This document shows, piece after piece, positions 31,240 through 44,665 of a stretch of 64,000 nt of DNA. The notes beneath the pieces were generated by a model. That model did no database searches, was not told the origin of the DNA, and was given only the letters and a program-made list of their open reading frames with translations. Position numbers and translations under genes: made by a program. The stretch is from Eretmocerus hayati (taxonomy: Eukaryota > Arthropoda > Insecta > Hymenoptera > Aphelinidae). The stretch covers positions 31,450,714 through 31,514,713 of the forward strand of contig CM056743.1 of the NCBI GenBank assembly GCA_029851415.1, written 5' to 3'. Numbering within the stretch: position 1 is the stretch's first letter; the number at the start of each line of letters is the position of its first letter.

Positions 31240-31768
31240 ATGTTCGGTCAAGATTCACGATGTCAACTAACCTTTGACACATCTCCATGTGAACATGCCG
31301 CCAATGATGGCTTTATCGGGTTTTTGGTTCTGTCAAGTACACTTATTTGCCAATTCATTGTCTATAACCATAGCCATCATATCTCCTACCGCAATCCTTG
31401 TTGTGTCTCCACCGGACTTGCGGAATTGTGCCATCTGAAAAGTATAAAAATTACAGATTGCAACTTTGGCACAGAAATTTTGCCGAGATTGCCGGTACTT
31501 GCCAACTCAATCTGAAGGTCACCATTTTGTTCCAGTAACTCGTCAAAAGCTACGAAGTCTGATGAATTGCCGAACGGAAGATCGGGTAACGATGACTTTT
31601 TGCCAAGGGCAGAAGCTTGTGTTGCAGCATTATTATCATGGGTTGAGACGGAAGCATTTCCATTCACCTCCATTTTTTGGAGTTTGTTAATTATAAAATG
31701 TATACCTTCCAACATACTATTCGACTTTTTCATCAAGAGATAAATTCCCTCTTTGCATCCAGGACCTG
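31240..31768 (-). pseudogene. DUF4806-like protein fragment, possibly two exons
   Basis: A minus-strand exon from an acceptor CTACAG (about 31768) to a donor near 31463 reads ...LPDLPFGNSSDFVAFDELLEQ... A second piece after TTTTCAG (about 31437) reads FRKSGGDTTRIAVGDMMAMVIDNELANK and then stops. A pattern of [LP]P...FD.LL followed by GG....V..ML....ELA resembles DUF4806 proteins, which in insects are often carried by repeats. The early stop and lack of a start exon argue for a fragment. Assignment is by eye and tentative. Confidence 0.35.
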
Positions 31769-31781
31769 TAGCGGACACCAA

Positions 31782-32954
31782 TTCATCGATTTAAGTATCA
31801 TTTTTCGGCATTAACGTGATCATCAAATCAAGACCAGAAAATTCTCACAGCAATCAATGAGGAAGGATAAGAATTTTGAAGCAATGCATCCTTTATCAGA
31901 AATCCATTCTATGGCTCTGCTCTCAACAAGCAGATAGATCTGTGTCCTAAATTAATTAGGCTTTTGAATGATTGATGTACTGATTGGTTTTTTTTCTCTA
32001 AATGATATTAAAAATTACACGAAAGGAGCTCGAGTGCGCTAACGAAATGGCAATGCACGGTGAGGTTAGGAACCGATTTCCGAGGCTCATCAGTGATATC
32101 TATAAATACTTACTTGTAATTATTGACTGCGCGTTTTCTTTGATGCGCAAGGGCTGATAAATATTATTTATTTAAAGCGAAATGTAGCCTCTGTGATCCG
32201 TGTAGCCACATGCACTTTATTTCTCAAAACGCTGTCGTTCCAATAACCAGAAAAAAGGCGGAATAATCCGGCGGCGGTCGCGTCGCGGCGCGGCCCGTGC
32301 GCACGGCGCATGATCGCGAATTTGTGGCAAAAATGTCTTGGAGATAATGTCTTTAGGACGTCTTACGGACATTTGTCGAAGATATCCTAAAGAGGACATC
32401 CTGTGGACACAAGACATCCTCGGCAATGTTTGCTGGGGAATACCAATGTCAAGCCTGGTTGCTTCTCACTCAGTATAAGGTCTGCGGCTCTCCAAGACGC
32501 TGAAAGGAGAGATTTTGCCCCCCTGGGAAGAGCGACTTCTTGAATTCACAGTTCACATCTCCATTCATGAAGTCTGCATTTGGGATAATCCCTGACAATA
32601 AGTTTTCACTTTTCAGGAATCATCACAACTATTTTCACGTGGTTATAGATATTATATTACTCATGGTTATTATTGCCCTGAGGAGAGTAATAATTCACCA
32701 AAGCATGTATACCGTTATTATGAAAGACGCGAGTTATATGGGACTTGGGGATGGCGTTCATCTCACATCTGGATGTAAAACACGTATGATAAAGAGACTT
32801 CAGACCTCACTTCAGACTTGATGGTCAAAAAAACCCAATGGAATCCCAGACGTGAGCGTGGACTAGAACTATTCAAAAAATCTTGAAGAATTTTTTGAAT
32901 TATTTTGAAAGATTTTGAAAATAGCGTCCTCGATAGCGCCTCCTTAAGTGCCAC
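31782..32954. other. No gene recognised
   Basis: AT-rich, except for a GC-rich patch at about 32265-32320 and a stretch at 32335-32430 with short degenerate GGACATCCT/GGACGTC-type words. No supported coding region. Confidence 0.35.
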
Positions 32955-32962
32955 GGAGACAG

Positions 32963-33653
32963 GGCAAAGATACCCTGGCACCGAAATTGTGAGCTGTGGA
33001 AAATCCAAAAAGACAGATCGATGCACCGAAAATTCTACTTCCCGAATCCGCAGCCAGAAAAACTCTACCTTTTCTCATTTTCTTTGAATTATCAAAAAAC
33101 TAGCTCATTTCACCCATTCTGGTGCGCCTTAACCCTTGATCGTAGCGACACACTCTTGGTCTCAAAAAATGCTACTCGGCCCAACAAAAATTCTACCACC
33201 TCGGTTTTTCCAAATGTTCTATTGGGTTTTCCGTGATTAGCAGTAATTAGGCTTTGACTCGTGGTCAACTGCGGTCAGCTGATACATTTACCGCGGTGTG
33301 GGGCATCTTGCTGGTGTGAACGTGGCCTAATGTAGCACGTTCACACCAGGGCTTGGGATTGGAAAATATTTCAACTGATCACGGAAAATCCAATAGAAAA
33401 TTGAGAAAAACTGAGGTGGTAGAATTTTTGTTGGGCCGAGTAGAATTTTTTGAGACCAAGAGTGTGTCGCTACGATCAAGGGTTAAGGCGCACCAGAATG
33501 GGTGAAATGAGCTAGTTTTTTGATAATTCAAAGGAATTGAGAAAAGGTAGAGTTTTTCCGGCTGCGGATTCGGGAAGTAGAATTTTCGGTGCATCGATCT
33601 GTCTTTTTGGATTTTCCACAGCTCACAATTTCGGTGCCAGGGTACCTTTGCTC
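32963..33653. mobile_element. 691-bp hairpin transposon with 8-bp target duplication
   Basis: Two 274-bp arms (32964-33237 and 33378-33651) are near-perfect inverted copies. Direct GGAGACAG copies flank them (32955-32962 and 33654-33661). The loop carries a second perfect 14-bp hairpin (CTGGTGTGAACGTG, 33311-33324; mirrored 33336-33349). No coding capacity; similar open frames in the two arms are only mirror images. The 8-bp duplication suggests hAT-type mobilisation. Confidence 0.9.
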
Positions 33654-33661
33654 GGAGACAG

Positions 33662-34999
33662 TGCTTTTCGCGTGCATGACTGATTACGATTAATCATCCG
33701 CGTGATGTATCTCAACCTGGATTGAAAAGATCTAATTGGGTACGTATACGTAATATATCAAAGCAATATAAAACTAGAAAAAAAGATTTTGATTGGCTGA
33801 ATACTATATTTGCAAAAGAAAAATGAATTATTTGTCTATCATATGTACTGAAGCTGTAGTTTGAAATCTCTACAAATTTTTCTAAGAATTCAGAACAGAT
33901 CTCCCAAGAATGCTTTTGTTGATAGTGTTTTTCTCACTTGGTACAATTGACTCGAATGTTTTAGAGCCACCAAGACATCGTATCACACTATTTGTTTGAT
34001 TGTTACAGCTTGAAAATGACTTAAAAGTACGAATATTTTGATGCTTCACAAATACTCAATAGTTTTATTTTCATGTTAATTGGTTGCGTTCACCTCTGAC
34101 TTTGAATCAAGATAACCAATTCGGACGCCCTATGAGTTTAATGGTAAATTAATTTTACACGTTCACTGCGACGCCGTTTTTTCGTGATTTTATTTCAGTC
34201 ATGAATTGGACTCTCGTATACCGGCAGATTTAGGTAGGTCAGTATAGAAATAAATTGTTCTTAATCTCATTGTTTATGTTCTTAACAAAGTAAAGCACTG
34301 CAATTAATTGTCGTTAATTGGCAGTATTTTTCGAGTCAGTACAAGTCGGTTAAGATCGAAAAATGAAAAATCGCGGGTACAGCCACCGGACGCTCCAGCA
34401 TCACGCGGACTTTCCCGTAAAATTTCTTTGCATCATACATCATTAAACTATCAGTTTATCTACCGATGAATTCAACCAAATAAGATTCAAAGCTTTTCAC
34501 AGAGGCCTTGAATTTTCCAGTGGATTAAACATATTCCATTACCTAGGCCGATAAGAGAATACAAGTTCTTATTTGGAATCAGGACAGAAATGATGAATGT
34601 ACATACAATCAACAGACTGAAAATGTTAATATATTTTGGTTTTTGTCAAGACAATTCTGAACTTTTAGAAATTTGCTCAGTAGTTACAGATTTCTTCTAT
34701 AATAATCTCATACACACCGAAGCGATCAAATCTACAAACATCTAATAATTTTTGTAAAAGAGGTATTAGTGATCATAAGCGTATGGTAACATTATCATAA
34801 CGGGTCTTGCTCATACACATTCATTCCGTAAAAAAAAAAACTCAAACATAACATCAATGATTATAATTTATAAAATGCTCGATTGATAATAGCAGTCTCA
34901 AAAGATTTTTGTTTGGTCATGAAAGCTATATATTTTGAAAAACTTGATTTGCGATCTACGAAGAGGGATGGAGATACTAGTGAAATCTTTTTCTCAGTA
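33662..34999. other. No gene recognised; 3' flank of the glycine-rich gene
   Basis: AT-rich DNA. The part adjoining 34999 would contain the 3' UTR of the gene at 35000-39798. No canonical AATAAA was located with confidence. Confidence 0.4.
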
Positions 35000-37900
35000 T
35001 CAACGTCCGTAACTTGAAGCCGACGCAGATGCTTGAGCTGATGCCTGAGAATATGAAGGTCCACCTCCATAGCCACTTCTGAAAAATTATATCAAAAATC
35101 AGTCATTATCTAGTTGTCATACGAAAGCTATTCAAATTCAGTCTCGATTCGGAAATGCTTTTTTCATGCTATTTGTCAAAATTCTCCGGATCTATCAATA
35201 TAATGCAGTAATCTTCTTTTTTTCCGTCCAGAGAAATCTCAATTCCAGGATTGTATCTTTTGGTAAAATTGTGAAAAAGCTTGAAAAAGCTCGTGATACT
35301 TCAAACGTCATATGTGTTTCAAGTACTATTGGCGCGCGAAATTTGGACACTAATTTTTCACAAACTTGGCGTAATGAGTAGAGAATGAGTATAAAGAAAA
35401 CACATTATCATTTTGGCAGACTTTTATAACTCGAGATCGATGATTGTGAATCATAATGATATTCTGTTATTGATAAAATTATCAAACTCACCCTCCACAC
35501 GTATTGCAAGTTTGTTGGGGTGGATAGTGAGGTTGTGGCTGTGGTCGTGGATAGTAACCACCACCACCGTGATGATATCCACCTCCACCGCCAGTTTGAA
35601 CAGGTACGACTATCACGGGCTGAACTGGAACCGCTATAACAAAAATTTTTTTTTAAATTCTCAGTATATTTAATTTACAAGTATTCACTTAGATCCAAAG
35701 TGAATTCCAGTATCTTTAGTTCAACGAAAATCAGCGAATATCAGAACCCTTTTGCATTTTCATGCAAAGTTTGGAATGATTCTGTGATGCAAGGGTCGAA
35801 AGACTCGAGCTGAAGTTATTTTCCAGATAGATTGGAGAAATCTTTTCATGCACATGAATCAGAGACCTTTTCTTAGGATGGAGGGGACCTTAATATTCAA
35901 TTTTGATTTGTTTTCTTGGCCTGCTCTAAATGTGGACCGCAATTATTTCAAGTGTCTTCAAAACACAAACATTCTGTGAGTAAAAAAAATTTCCAGAGAT
36001 TAACAAGAAAATTCCAAGCTCATGGCACTAATTTTTTCCGCTCAACCCTGGAAACTCAAAAATGTAAAATGAGGTGCAAATTCAGACTTACGCTGATAGT
36101 ATCCACCACCGCATCCACCCCCGCAACCGCCACCACCACCTCCATAGTGTTTCTCTCTGAGTTTCTCCAAGAGATGCCTTTTGCTGCGGACTTTCATGAG
36201 TTTTCCTGAGCTTTGCTCGCTATTATCGGATGATTCGGATTCCTCGCTGGCCTTTTCTTTGGCAGCCTCGACGATCCGTTCGATTGCGTTGCTTTTGTCG
36301 TTGGTTTCATCCGAAGTTGGTACTTTGACCGTCGTCTCGATGGACCCAACATCGACCTTGATAAGACGAGTTTCGCCATCTTTGCCGACCTTTTCAATTT
36401 TGAAACCCTCTTCTTCGAGGTCTTTGGCAACCTCGTCGAGGCTTACTGGGTGCTCTTCGTCCTCGTCTTCGACAATCAACAGGAACATCGCCAAGGGTTC
36501 TGAAAATTTACAGAGAGAATCGCCTCTTGAGTCTTTCATTTGCAAGAATAATGATGAATATGTTAAATTTCAACCATTTAGCTGATCGCACAACAATAAT
36601 GTATATGGTAAATTGCCTTAATGGTCCTGATTTATTTTACATGATTCTAGTATGAGAAACAAAAAATGATGAAAATTTGAAAATTATCCCGTGAGTGACA
36701 TGTTCCTCAAGATGTCTCAGCTGTGACAATTTCTGTGGTTGAAAACGATGCAATCTTGTCGCTTCCTGATTGGAATACTTTTTAATGGATTATAGATGAC
36801 TTTTTTCTGATTTGTTGGGGAAATAACCTTGAGTATATCATTCAGTTTCTTCAACTATTCCGCGAATAAATCAGAACTTGGAATCCTACATCCAATTATT
36901 CATGCGCGTGACATTTTCCAACCTCTTTTTTTCATGATCCAGATATGTTGAGTTCACCAGTCTATATAATAAGAATTTAGATTGTTCTTTGTCGATCATA
37001 GAAGTCCTCATATCAATTTTTCACCCTAACTAGGCTAAATAAATACTGATAAGCTGAAGAAAAAATAGAGTAATGAACCCACTCATTGAAACTCAATTCC
37101 ATTAGTCCGCTCACTTTGCCTTTCACTACCTGGTCTTGGAAGAATTTTCTACATCAATAACTAGTCGAAAAATGACAACAAACGTCAGAATTAGGAAATT
37201 GGAAATTTTTTGTTTTTTTTTTCTTCATATCTTCTCAAAATTGAAGCAGATAGGGACTCACAAGGGGAGTCCGGAGTCTCCGGGTCCTGAAATCTCACCA
37301 AAATTCTTTTACAAAATCGTACCACCTAGAATATGAAGAACCCAAAGCAACTCCGTCAAATGGGCCCTCTGTCTGAAGTTATAGCCTATGACTTTAGCAT
37401 TGCCCATATAGGCCCATGTTAAAAAGTGATATATATAGATATACTAGCAATGTTGACGTTTCTGGCTGTAGCTCAGAATAGAAGGCCCATTTGACAGAGT
37501 TACTTCATATTCTCCATATTCTAGGTGGTACGAGACTGTGAAAAAATTTTGGTGAGATTTCAGAACCCGGAGACTCCGGACTCCCCTTGTCAGTTGTTGG
37601 AAGAATGTGTTCCTATTAGGGCTGCCAGAGATTCCCAGGATTTTTTCAGATTCTTAACATGCGCCATTCAAAAGTTGTTACAAATCTCGGTTATTGTCCT
37701 CTAATATTCACTATAGTGGGCAAAATAAGTTAGGGGGGTGAATACACTTTTTTTTACTTGAGTGCATTTGTAAGATGATATTGAAAGTTTTCATGTGTAT
37801 ATGAAGATTTTCCATTTTTTACGAAGGCCATCAATCTTGGCTCTCACCTTTGAGTGAGGCCAAAAAATGTTACTACTAGCAGAGTATAGCATCAGAAATT

Positions 37901-39798
37901 GGGCCAGGTACTGTAATTTCAAAGGTTGTGAGTTTGTGAACCGTGCTTGGAGTTAGATTTTGGTATAAGGGAATGAAAAAGACATTTCATTAGAATTTCC
38001 ATACGAAAGGGACTAATCAAATTTTTTCCGGGAAGAATTTTGGAATGACCCGGTTCTGATGTACACTCAAGAAATTCAAATCGTTTCAAAAGCTTTTGGA
38101 TGTCACATTACGCAATTGTGAAAATGTATTTCGTTGAAGATAAATTTCCTAAATGAAAATAAGGAAATGAATCGTCAGGAACTAATACTAATATGAAATA
38201 TTGATAAAAAAACCTGAGCATTCAAGACACGTGCTAGAGAATTATAATTAATGGAAGATTCTTCTATGTGACTATAGTTATACCTCAGGGTCGTAAAAAT
38301 TAGCGGTATAACACAATAAGCACTTTGTATAGCAAGAACGTGGAAACTGCATTCGTAATGATCAATAACGCGCATCAACAACATCATTATATTCGCGGAA
38401 CGATATTCAAGATACGTTCAATGACATTGAAAAATTACTAAGAGGTGAACAAGTATATTACTCTTGTATTCACAGCATTGAACTTATCATCACTAGAATC
38501 ACTGTGTATTCATACTTCCTATAAAATGCATTTTGCTATATCCAATCACTATAAGCGGTTTATTGCGATTACAAAATTATAAATGTGATATATACCTCCA
38601 GCCTCTTCGGGTACTTCCTTCAAAACATCGTCGTGTAAAACATCATTAGATTCCTCAGACGAACTATTTTTTACGGCGAAGATGTTGATAAGAAACAACG
38701 TGGCTCCGTGTTTCTTTTCGGTTTGTACGTCAACTTCTGATGATGGTAGTGGTGGTGGCATCAAACCCGGTGCCAAAAGTGGAACATCGTCTTTTGGAAG
38801 AGGTGGTGGTACCAAATCTGTAGCTAGAGTGACCAACTCGTCTTCAAAAGGAGGCAGCAATTCTGGATTTATAACGTAAAATGATTCAGTATATTGTCAA
38901 ATTTTATGGTGGTGGTATAATTTTTGGGTTTAGGAGAAATGCAGGGTCTTTAGTTCGGAAAAATTGGCATTTGGCATCTTACATTCCGAAAAGTGTCAAA
39001 AAAAGTCTGTTGAATAGTTATTACGCAATCAGCTTTGAGCTAGTATGAAATATTTCATTGATTTTAAGAACTTATCATCTTTAAAAATTTATGACTGGGT
39101 TAGCAAGCAGGAGCCTTGACGGTTGAACGATGATTCGACGGTTTTGAACTCTTAGATTCAGATTTCGTAGTCCGTTGATCTTCTCCCCAAAAAAATATTT
39201 CCGATAAACCATTCATGCCGATAAACAAGTCTAATTCTGAGCATACGGCTTTTCCAGGGATCAGATTGCATTGCCCAAAATTGAAAGAAAAAAAAGCAGG
39301 TTCAGCATTGAGTATTTGAGTCTGAAAAGTCTAATTACAGCCAGAAGAAGATATCTGAAAATTTTGAATGTTCTCGAGACCTCATTCTATTTCATCAAAC
39401 TAATCAATTTGCATATTATCCCCATGGTGAACTGTTGAGCAACGCGTACAATGTCTGATCTACAGAAGCGACCAATAAAAAATATCAATAACTATTTTTA
39501 TAGAAATTTTCGGGGAAAACAAATTATGAAAAAATTTCACAAAATTCATCCCAAATGACAATAAAATGAAAAAATCAGGGAATAACTGTCAATGAACCTC
39601 AATGGAATACAATTTTTACCATTCCAAAAAATTCCACTGTTGATCATTGAATGTCCCATCACTCAAAAATAAAATTTTTAAAAAATCACAAAACAACTCA
39701 CCTGTGGCAGGTTCAGGTACATCGATGGGCGAGCACGAAACTCCAACGACGAAAATAAGGGCCGTCGCGGCTGCGACCGACCAACTCATCTTGAACAT
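35000..39798 (-). CDS. Secreted acidic/glycine-rich protein, five exons
   Basis: Exons 39798-39702, 38862-38596, 36499-36092, 35633-35492 and 35078-35000 splice in phase at GT-AG sites to a 330-residue protein. It starts MFKMSWSVAAATALIFVVGVSC, a typical signal peptide (the Met at 39789 is an alternative start). Then come a Pro/acid region with repeated LVPPPLP/LMPPPLP, a hydrophobic patch (ATLFLINIFAV), an acidic EDEDEE helix-rich middle with Lys/Glu/Ser, and a basic SKRHLLEKLREKHY. A CGGGCGGGYY block, a Gly/His/Tyr/Pro section (GGGGYYPRPQPQPHYPPQQ) with CNTC, and a Ser/Ala/Gln tail (SQASAQASASASS) follow. Composition recalls silk, cuticle or other extracellular glycine-rich proteins. I know no named family for it. 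A TATA box lies 5'. Confidence 0.8.
36500..38595 (-). other. Intron 2 of the glycine-rich gene
   Basis: Donor GGAG|GTATAT at 38596/38595, acceptor AATTTTCAG at 36500. The only recognised content is the TIR element at 37260-37590. Confidence 0.7.
37260..37590. mobile_element. 331-bp TIR element in an intron of the glycine-rich gene
   Basis: ACAAGGGGAGTCCGGAG starts an inverted repeat of about 55 bp that continues through CTCCGGGT and AAATCTCACCAAAAT. Further mirrored blocks occur inward (TACCACCTAGAATATG). Target duplication not clear. Lies in intron 2. Confidence 0.75.
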
Positions 39799-39922
39799 AC
39801 TAATTTTGGTGTGTGGCACTTGATATCACAGGCGCGTAAATGTATTAGCAGATAAGTATTTTCTGCGTCTATCCGCGAGCGCGGGAAAAAACAAACTGCG
39901 ATCTCGTCCTATTGAATTAGAA

Positions 39923-39931
39923 GCTTATATA
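39923..39931 (-). promoter_or_regulatory. TATA box of the glycine-rich gene
   Basis: Minus-strand TATATAAGC lies about 125 bases upstream of the ATG, which puts a start site near 39895 and leaves a 5' UTR of about 95 bases. A strong TATA box fits a tissue-restricted, highly expressed secreted product (inference). Confidence 0.5.
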
Positions 39932-39997
39932 GCATGAATTTTAAATGCAGCAGTATCGTCTGAGAATTGCGCAATTATAAATCTTGCGAAGAGGCGC

Positions 39998-40028
39998 TTG
40001 ACCACACACATACACACACACACACATA
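39998..40028. repeat. CA microsatellite
   Basis: Interrupted (CA)n run upstream of the glycine-rich gene promoter. Confidence 0.8.
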
Positions 40029-40029
40029 A

Positions 40030-42093
40030 TATACCGTGGCATAAACAAAATCGAGCGCATCAATGAGTCAGATATACATTATCTACTATTATGCTTATAT
40101 GATGCACTTGATTTTTTGAATTTTTGGGGTTTCCCGCGTCGCACACGTTTTGCGGCAAAATACATCTTATGAGTGTGTTCGTGTGTGTATTAATAGTTTT
40201 TTTTCGTGATGCAGAACTGAAAATCGTGTATTTGTGCGTGGGAAACTTACAAATGGCCAGTTTGTTCAGTATAATTACGAAGTGAGTAAGTTGAGCGCGG
40301 GAAGCACCGCGGATTATACTCGGAAAAGCGATTTTTTTTATGATGAAACTGACGATCGAGTGAGTGATGATTTGTAGTGACGTGGTTCATACGATATTAT
40401 GCGATTTGCATTAACGAGAGCTTTGAGATAGCTCTTTGTTTTTTTGATTCATTAGGAAGGTGTTTGACGTGAAAACTTTGTGCGTATGCGCAAAAATTGA
40501 TGGAAAATATGATGAGTTATGAGGAAATTCTACTCCAACAATGGGATAGTTTGTTGATGCGGAATATAAGGTGCCTCGTTAAATTTTATTGGTTTCATTT
40601 AGAGAGATTGAAATTGTGAACGATTTGCGAAAATTGAGTTTGAACAATGAAACTGCTAGTCGTGGATGCATTTTTTCATTTGCGAGTAGTAAGTGTGATG
40701 CATGGAGATTATCCGAAATTTGATTCCATTTTCATATGTTAGAAAAATTGATTTGATTCACAATTTGTTTCCGTAATCGGTAAATCGCAGATTAAGTTGC
40801 TTTTCTGAAATAACTAGATCTCAGATGACAGCTTATGAGGACAGACGTTCAGATTTTGATGAGTGCCAGTAAATGAGTTCACTTGATAATACGCACTCCA
40901 TGGCTTGGATAACTCAGTGGTCTCTCTTGTTTGAATTATAAGATTATTTTTCTTACAGCAGAAATATGTTATTTAGTTGAAAAACAGAAGAAAAATGCAA
41001 ATGAGTAATTTTGAAAATTTCCCTTTTCTTCCCTAAAGACAAGCTTGTTATGCTAGATTTAGAATAAACCCTCCCTAGATTCAATACTCAAATCTTCAAA
41101 GATTTGAGAGATTTTCCTTGGGCTCTTTCGCTTAGCATCATAAAAGTTACCGCGAAAAATCCAAAACCCTGACTGTCTCCTTTCTGAAAAAATAGCAATG
41201 GGATTTGATCGTGGTATCTATGAAGTGAATCATATTGCGTGTACTTCGATATCAAAGTGGAGGTTCATTCGGCCCATTTGTGTTCCGTAGAAACTGAGTC
41301 TTGATCCTCGAAAATTACGACCGAAAAATGAATTCAAAATAAGTTATTAGCGAAAAATTTGCGACTGTCAGAATACTTTTATTCAAAACTCGACTGAAGG
41401 TTAAGAAAAAGATTCCATGATGAGTTAAAACATTTCGAACATTTATAGAAATGTCGTCAAACAAAAGTTCACCATCACACGCAAACCAGTGGTCAAGTTG
41501 TACTTGACTAGGTCACCGTGATAGAGAATGAATCTGACTTCTGCAGATTGAGCCAGTCATCCACTGAAATTCGAAATTATGAGCAACATGTCATCGGTTT
41601 GAAAAACGTGTCTAAGTCCTCGACTAGAAACGTCCGGTTTTTTCTATTTTATAACGAAAAATCCTATAAACTAGCGATTTGGAGTCCAGTTTTAGACTTA
41701 CGAACGTATAAGACAACACATTCATTCTGACGAAAATTGATGCAAAATTTTTATCCCGCCATGATATGCCTCATTATATCTCATCAATAAGCGTTTTAAT
41801 CCTCGAAGAGTCTCACAATTTAATGAAAGAGAGATATGCCAGTTGTATACTATTGCTGTATTTAAACGTGAGTCATGGGTTTAACCTCATCTAGGATTGA
41901 CGTGCGTGCATCAGCAAATTTGGTATCATCTTTGCGTTCAATAATTTTTCCATAGCAAGAGATTCGAGATCAGATTGAATTCTGTCGAAAAATCTATTTC
42001 AGGTCAAACTCCGCATGCAATGAATCCGAGACAAGTCACTTTACCTGTTTGGTGTGATAAATTGTCCCTGTTTGCTAGTAGTTCATAATGAAG
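40030..42093. other. No gene recognised
   Basis: AT-rich upstream region of the glycine-rich gene. No long open frame and no clear repeat structure. Confidence 0.4.
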
Positions 42094-42499
42094 TGAGGTA
42101 AGTGTACCCAAGATGTCCCCTCTTCAGCCACTTTGCCAATAGTTTTGTCCCACTTCAATATTTCTCGAAATACTTTATCGCATTTTAAAGCTTGTTCCAA
42201 GACTTTTGAAATGAGCTTGAGTAAGTTAAATTTTGGCTACCCCGAACCGAACTGTCACGATTTTCCCAAAAAGTGACTTTCTGCGAGTTTGCGAAAGCAC
42301 ACAACACGCTTCCATTAAGCCGTTCTCTCAACAACTCTGGTCTACCTCAACATTTCTCAATTTACATCAGCTCATTTCAAAGCTTGTTTTTAGACCTCCA
42401 AAAAGGAGCTAAAATACGTCTGATTTCAATTAATTGGAACCGAACTGTCTTAAATTCCAAAAAAAAAAAAAAAAAAATGATCAGATCGGCGGTAAAGTA

Positions 42500-44654
42500 A
42501 GGTCAGTGTACCCAACTTGCCCCCATTAAGCCATTTTCTTAATAACTTTGGCCCATCTCCATATTTTCCAACGTACTTTAGCTCATTTTAAAGCTTGTCT
42601 TGAGACCTTTAAAATAAGTTAAGGTACAATCAATTCAAACCAACTGGAACCAAACTGTTTTAGTTCTCACAAAAGGTAATTTTTGAGAGTTTACAAAAAG
42701 TGTGTACCCAACTTGCCCCCATTAAGCCATTTTCCGAACAACTCTGGCCCATCTCAATATTTTCGAACGTATCTTAGCTCATTTTGAAGCTTGTTTAAGG
42801 ACCTTTAAAATGCACTAAACTACGTCCAATTTGGATCAATTGGAGCCGAACTGTCTCAATTCTTCCGAAATAAATTATGGAAATCGGCGATAAAGTGTTT
42901 TCATCGCCTTTCATGCACATTTGGAGCTTTTCGTTGGTTCGAAACACTATTTCTGACCTATTTTGACGTGATAAACACGTTCTGAGTGGTGAAAAAAGTC
43001 GTTCTGCACGCCCTTTCGAGATAAACATATAGGGGCATGTTAGGTACACTCCGATGTCGGCCTTCTTGATTCTCAAACCATCTTCGTGTTTTGTACATAA
43101 AATCGCTCCAAATCAGAGTTCTGCAACCCTGAAGAGCGAATTTTGAAGGTCTTGAGACAAGGAATCGAATGCGCTAAGGTACGTTAAGATTGATCGAATG
43201 AAAATAAATTGGCACCGCTTTTAGTGAACGCCATTCCCTCGGTGCTTTCTTAGCTAAGCAATCACGAAAAATGAAAAAATCACTTTATATTTTTTGGAGA
43301 ACGCAGGGATGATTCGGGGTCGATGCAAACTACTTACTTTCTCATATTTCAACATAACAAACGTGAAAAAAATTTGCCGGGAGGCCAAGGAGTGCCCATC
43401 CCCGAGATCGGCATATGAGAGTTTCCACGGAACTTTTAACTTTTGTGTTACTGCAGTGTTCCAAGAGTATTTTGAACTATTCGGAGTGCGCAGGAGTGGC
43501 ATTTTATAGTATTTGGCATCATTCAATATGGACTAAATCCTTTTTTGTTGAAATGCATCCTGATTTGTCAATAGCAGACCGCAAAGGCTGATTTTTGGGT
43601 AGTTTACAAACGTACCAACGCGATTTTTTGAATTGATAAGGCTGTAACTAAAATACCTATGCCTCAACTACTTCGGTGGAATGATATATCCATCTACTAA
43701 TCTCATATTTTGAGAAAATCTTTGATTCAGAGGTGTGCGCTGATTTGGCCATGATATTAACTCTCATTCATCGATGTAACTGAGTTTTGTGGGAAAACTT
43801 TTTCTGGCTATTGTTTACGAAATTGATGAAATACCTTGTGCAAAACGGAAAATTTAGCAATGAGTTTTCAAAGTTGAAAAGAAGACGAATCGAATCCCGT
43901 TTGGTTTGTGAGTGTGCGTTGATCCGGACAAATTTTATAAAGCTTCAAAGCTCATAAAGTTATCGCGCCACTGGCTCTCAAAACGGTCATTTTTTGATGG
44001 CATACTCAGGAAACGTAAAGCACAGGATTGGAATGTTGTGCTCTTTTTTCTTCATCGCAAAAGGGATATAACTGCACTGTTCTGAGTTACAATTGTCGAT
44101 CGGTATTTCTGTGAGAAGCTGAGGAGAAATATTTGAATCCGGATGGTAAGCTAAATAAGCCGCTAAATGTGATGGTATCGCGATTTTCTTGATTTTTACA
44201 TAGTATACGGCTGAAAAATGAACAAAATAACACCACAGTGTATTCTAGAAATTGAAATGAGACTCATAGCTCTTGACTCGATTTTGGAAATTTACATCGA
44301 ATTTCGGAGAAATCAATGATGAAATTGATCTTAAAATCAAGTCAGGCAAAATATAATCCGTATCGATCGTCTAGACAATGTTTTGAATCGAATCTGTTCG
44401 ATTGAAGTTGATTCACGAATGTTTCAAGTGTGAAATTCCGTACAATTCGTTCTGAACCAGATACCTCGGCTTGGAAGAGAGTGGCACCACTTTTTTCACA
44501 TGTTTTCGAGGTATAAGAATCACATGAAACCCATTTTAAACGTGTGCGATGAGAAAATTTTTTTTTTATTTTAGAGGGTCAATAGTCAAATGTTCCATGG
44601 AAACCCTCATATGGGGGCAAGTTGGGTACTGAGGCAAGTTGGGTACACTTACCT
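42500..44654. mobile_element. TA-flanked TIR element of the GTGTACCCAAC family
   Basis: Ends AGGTCAGTGTACCCAAC and, reversed, AGGTAAGTGTACCCAAC. Both are flanked by TA (42498-42499 and 44655-44656), the usual target of Tc1/mariner-like transposition. The interior is the reverse complement of the element at 53960-54899 as far as 43417, where another element intervenes. No transposase frame, so non-autonomous. Confidence 0.8.
43418..44607. mobile_element. 1.2-kb element nested in the TA-flanked copy
   Basis: Ends AGAGTTTCCACGGAAC and, reversed, AGGGTTTCCATGGAAC. CATATG occurs on both sides (43412-43417 and 44608-44613). The sister copy at 53960 has the uninterrupted CATATG at this place. The interior has no supported gene. 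Confidence 0.7.
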
Positions 44655-44665
44655 TATAAAAAATC

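Noticed and set aside
33021..33236. 71-codon frame found in both arms of the 33-kb hairpin
   Set aside because: Mirror images of one repeat sequence, with no independent evidence of coding.
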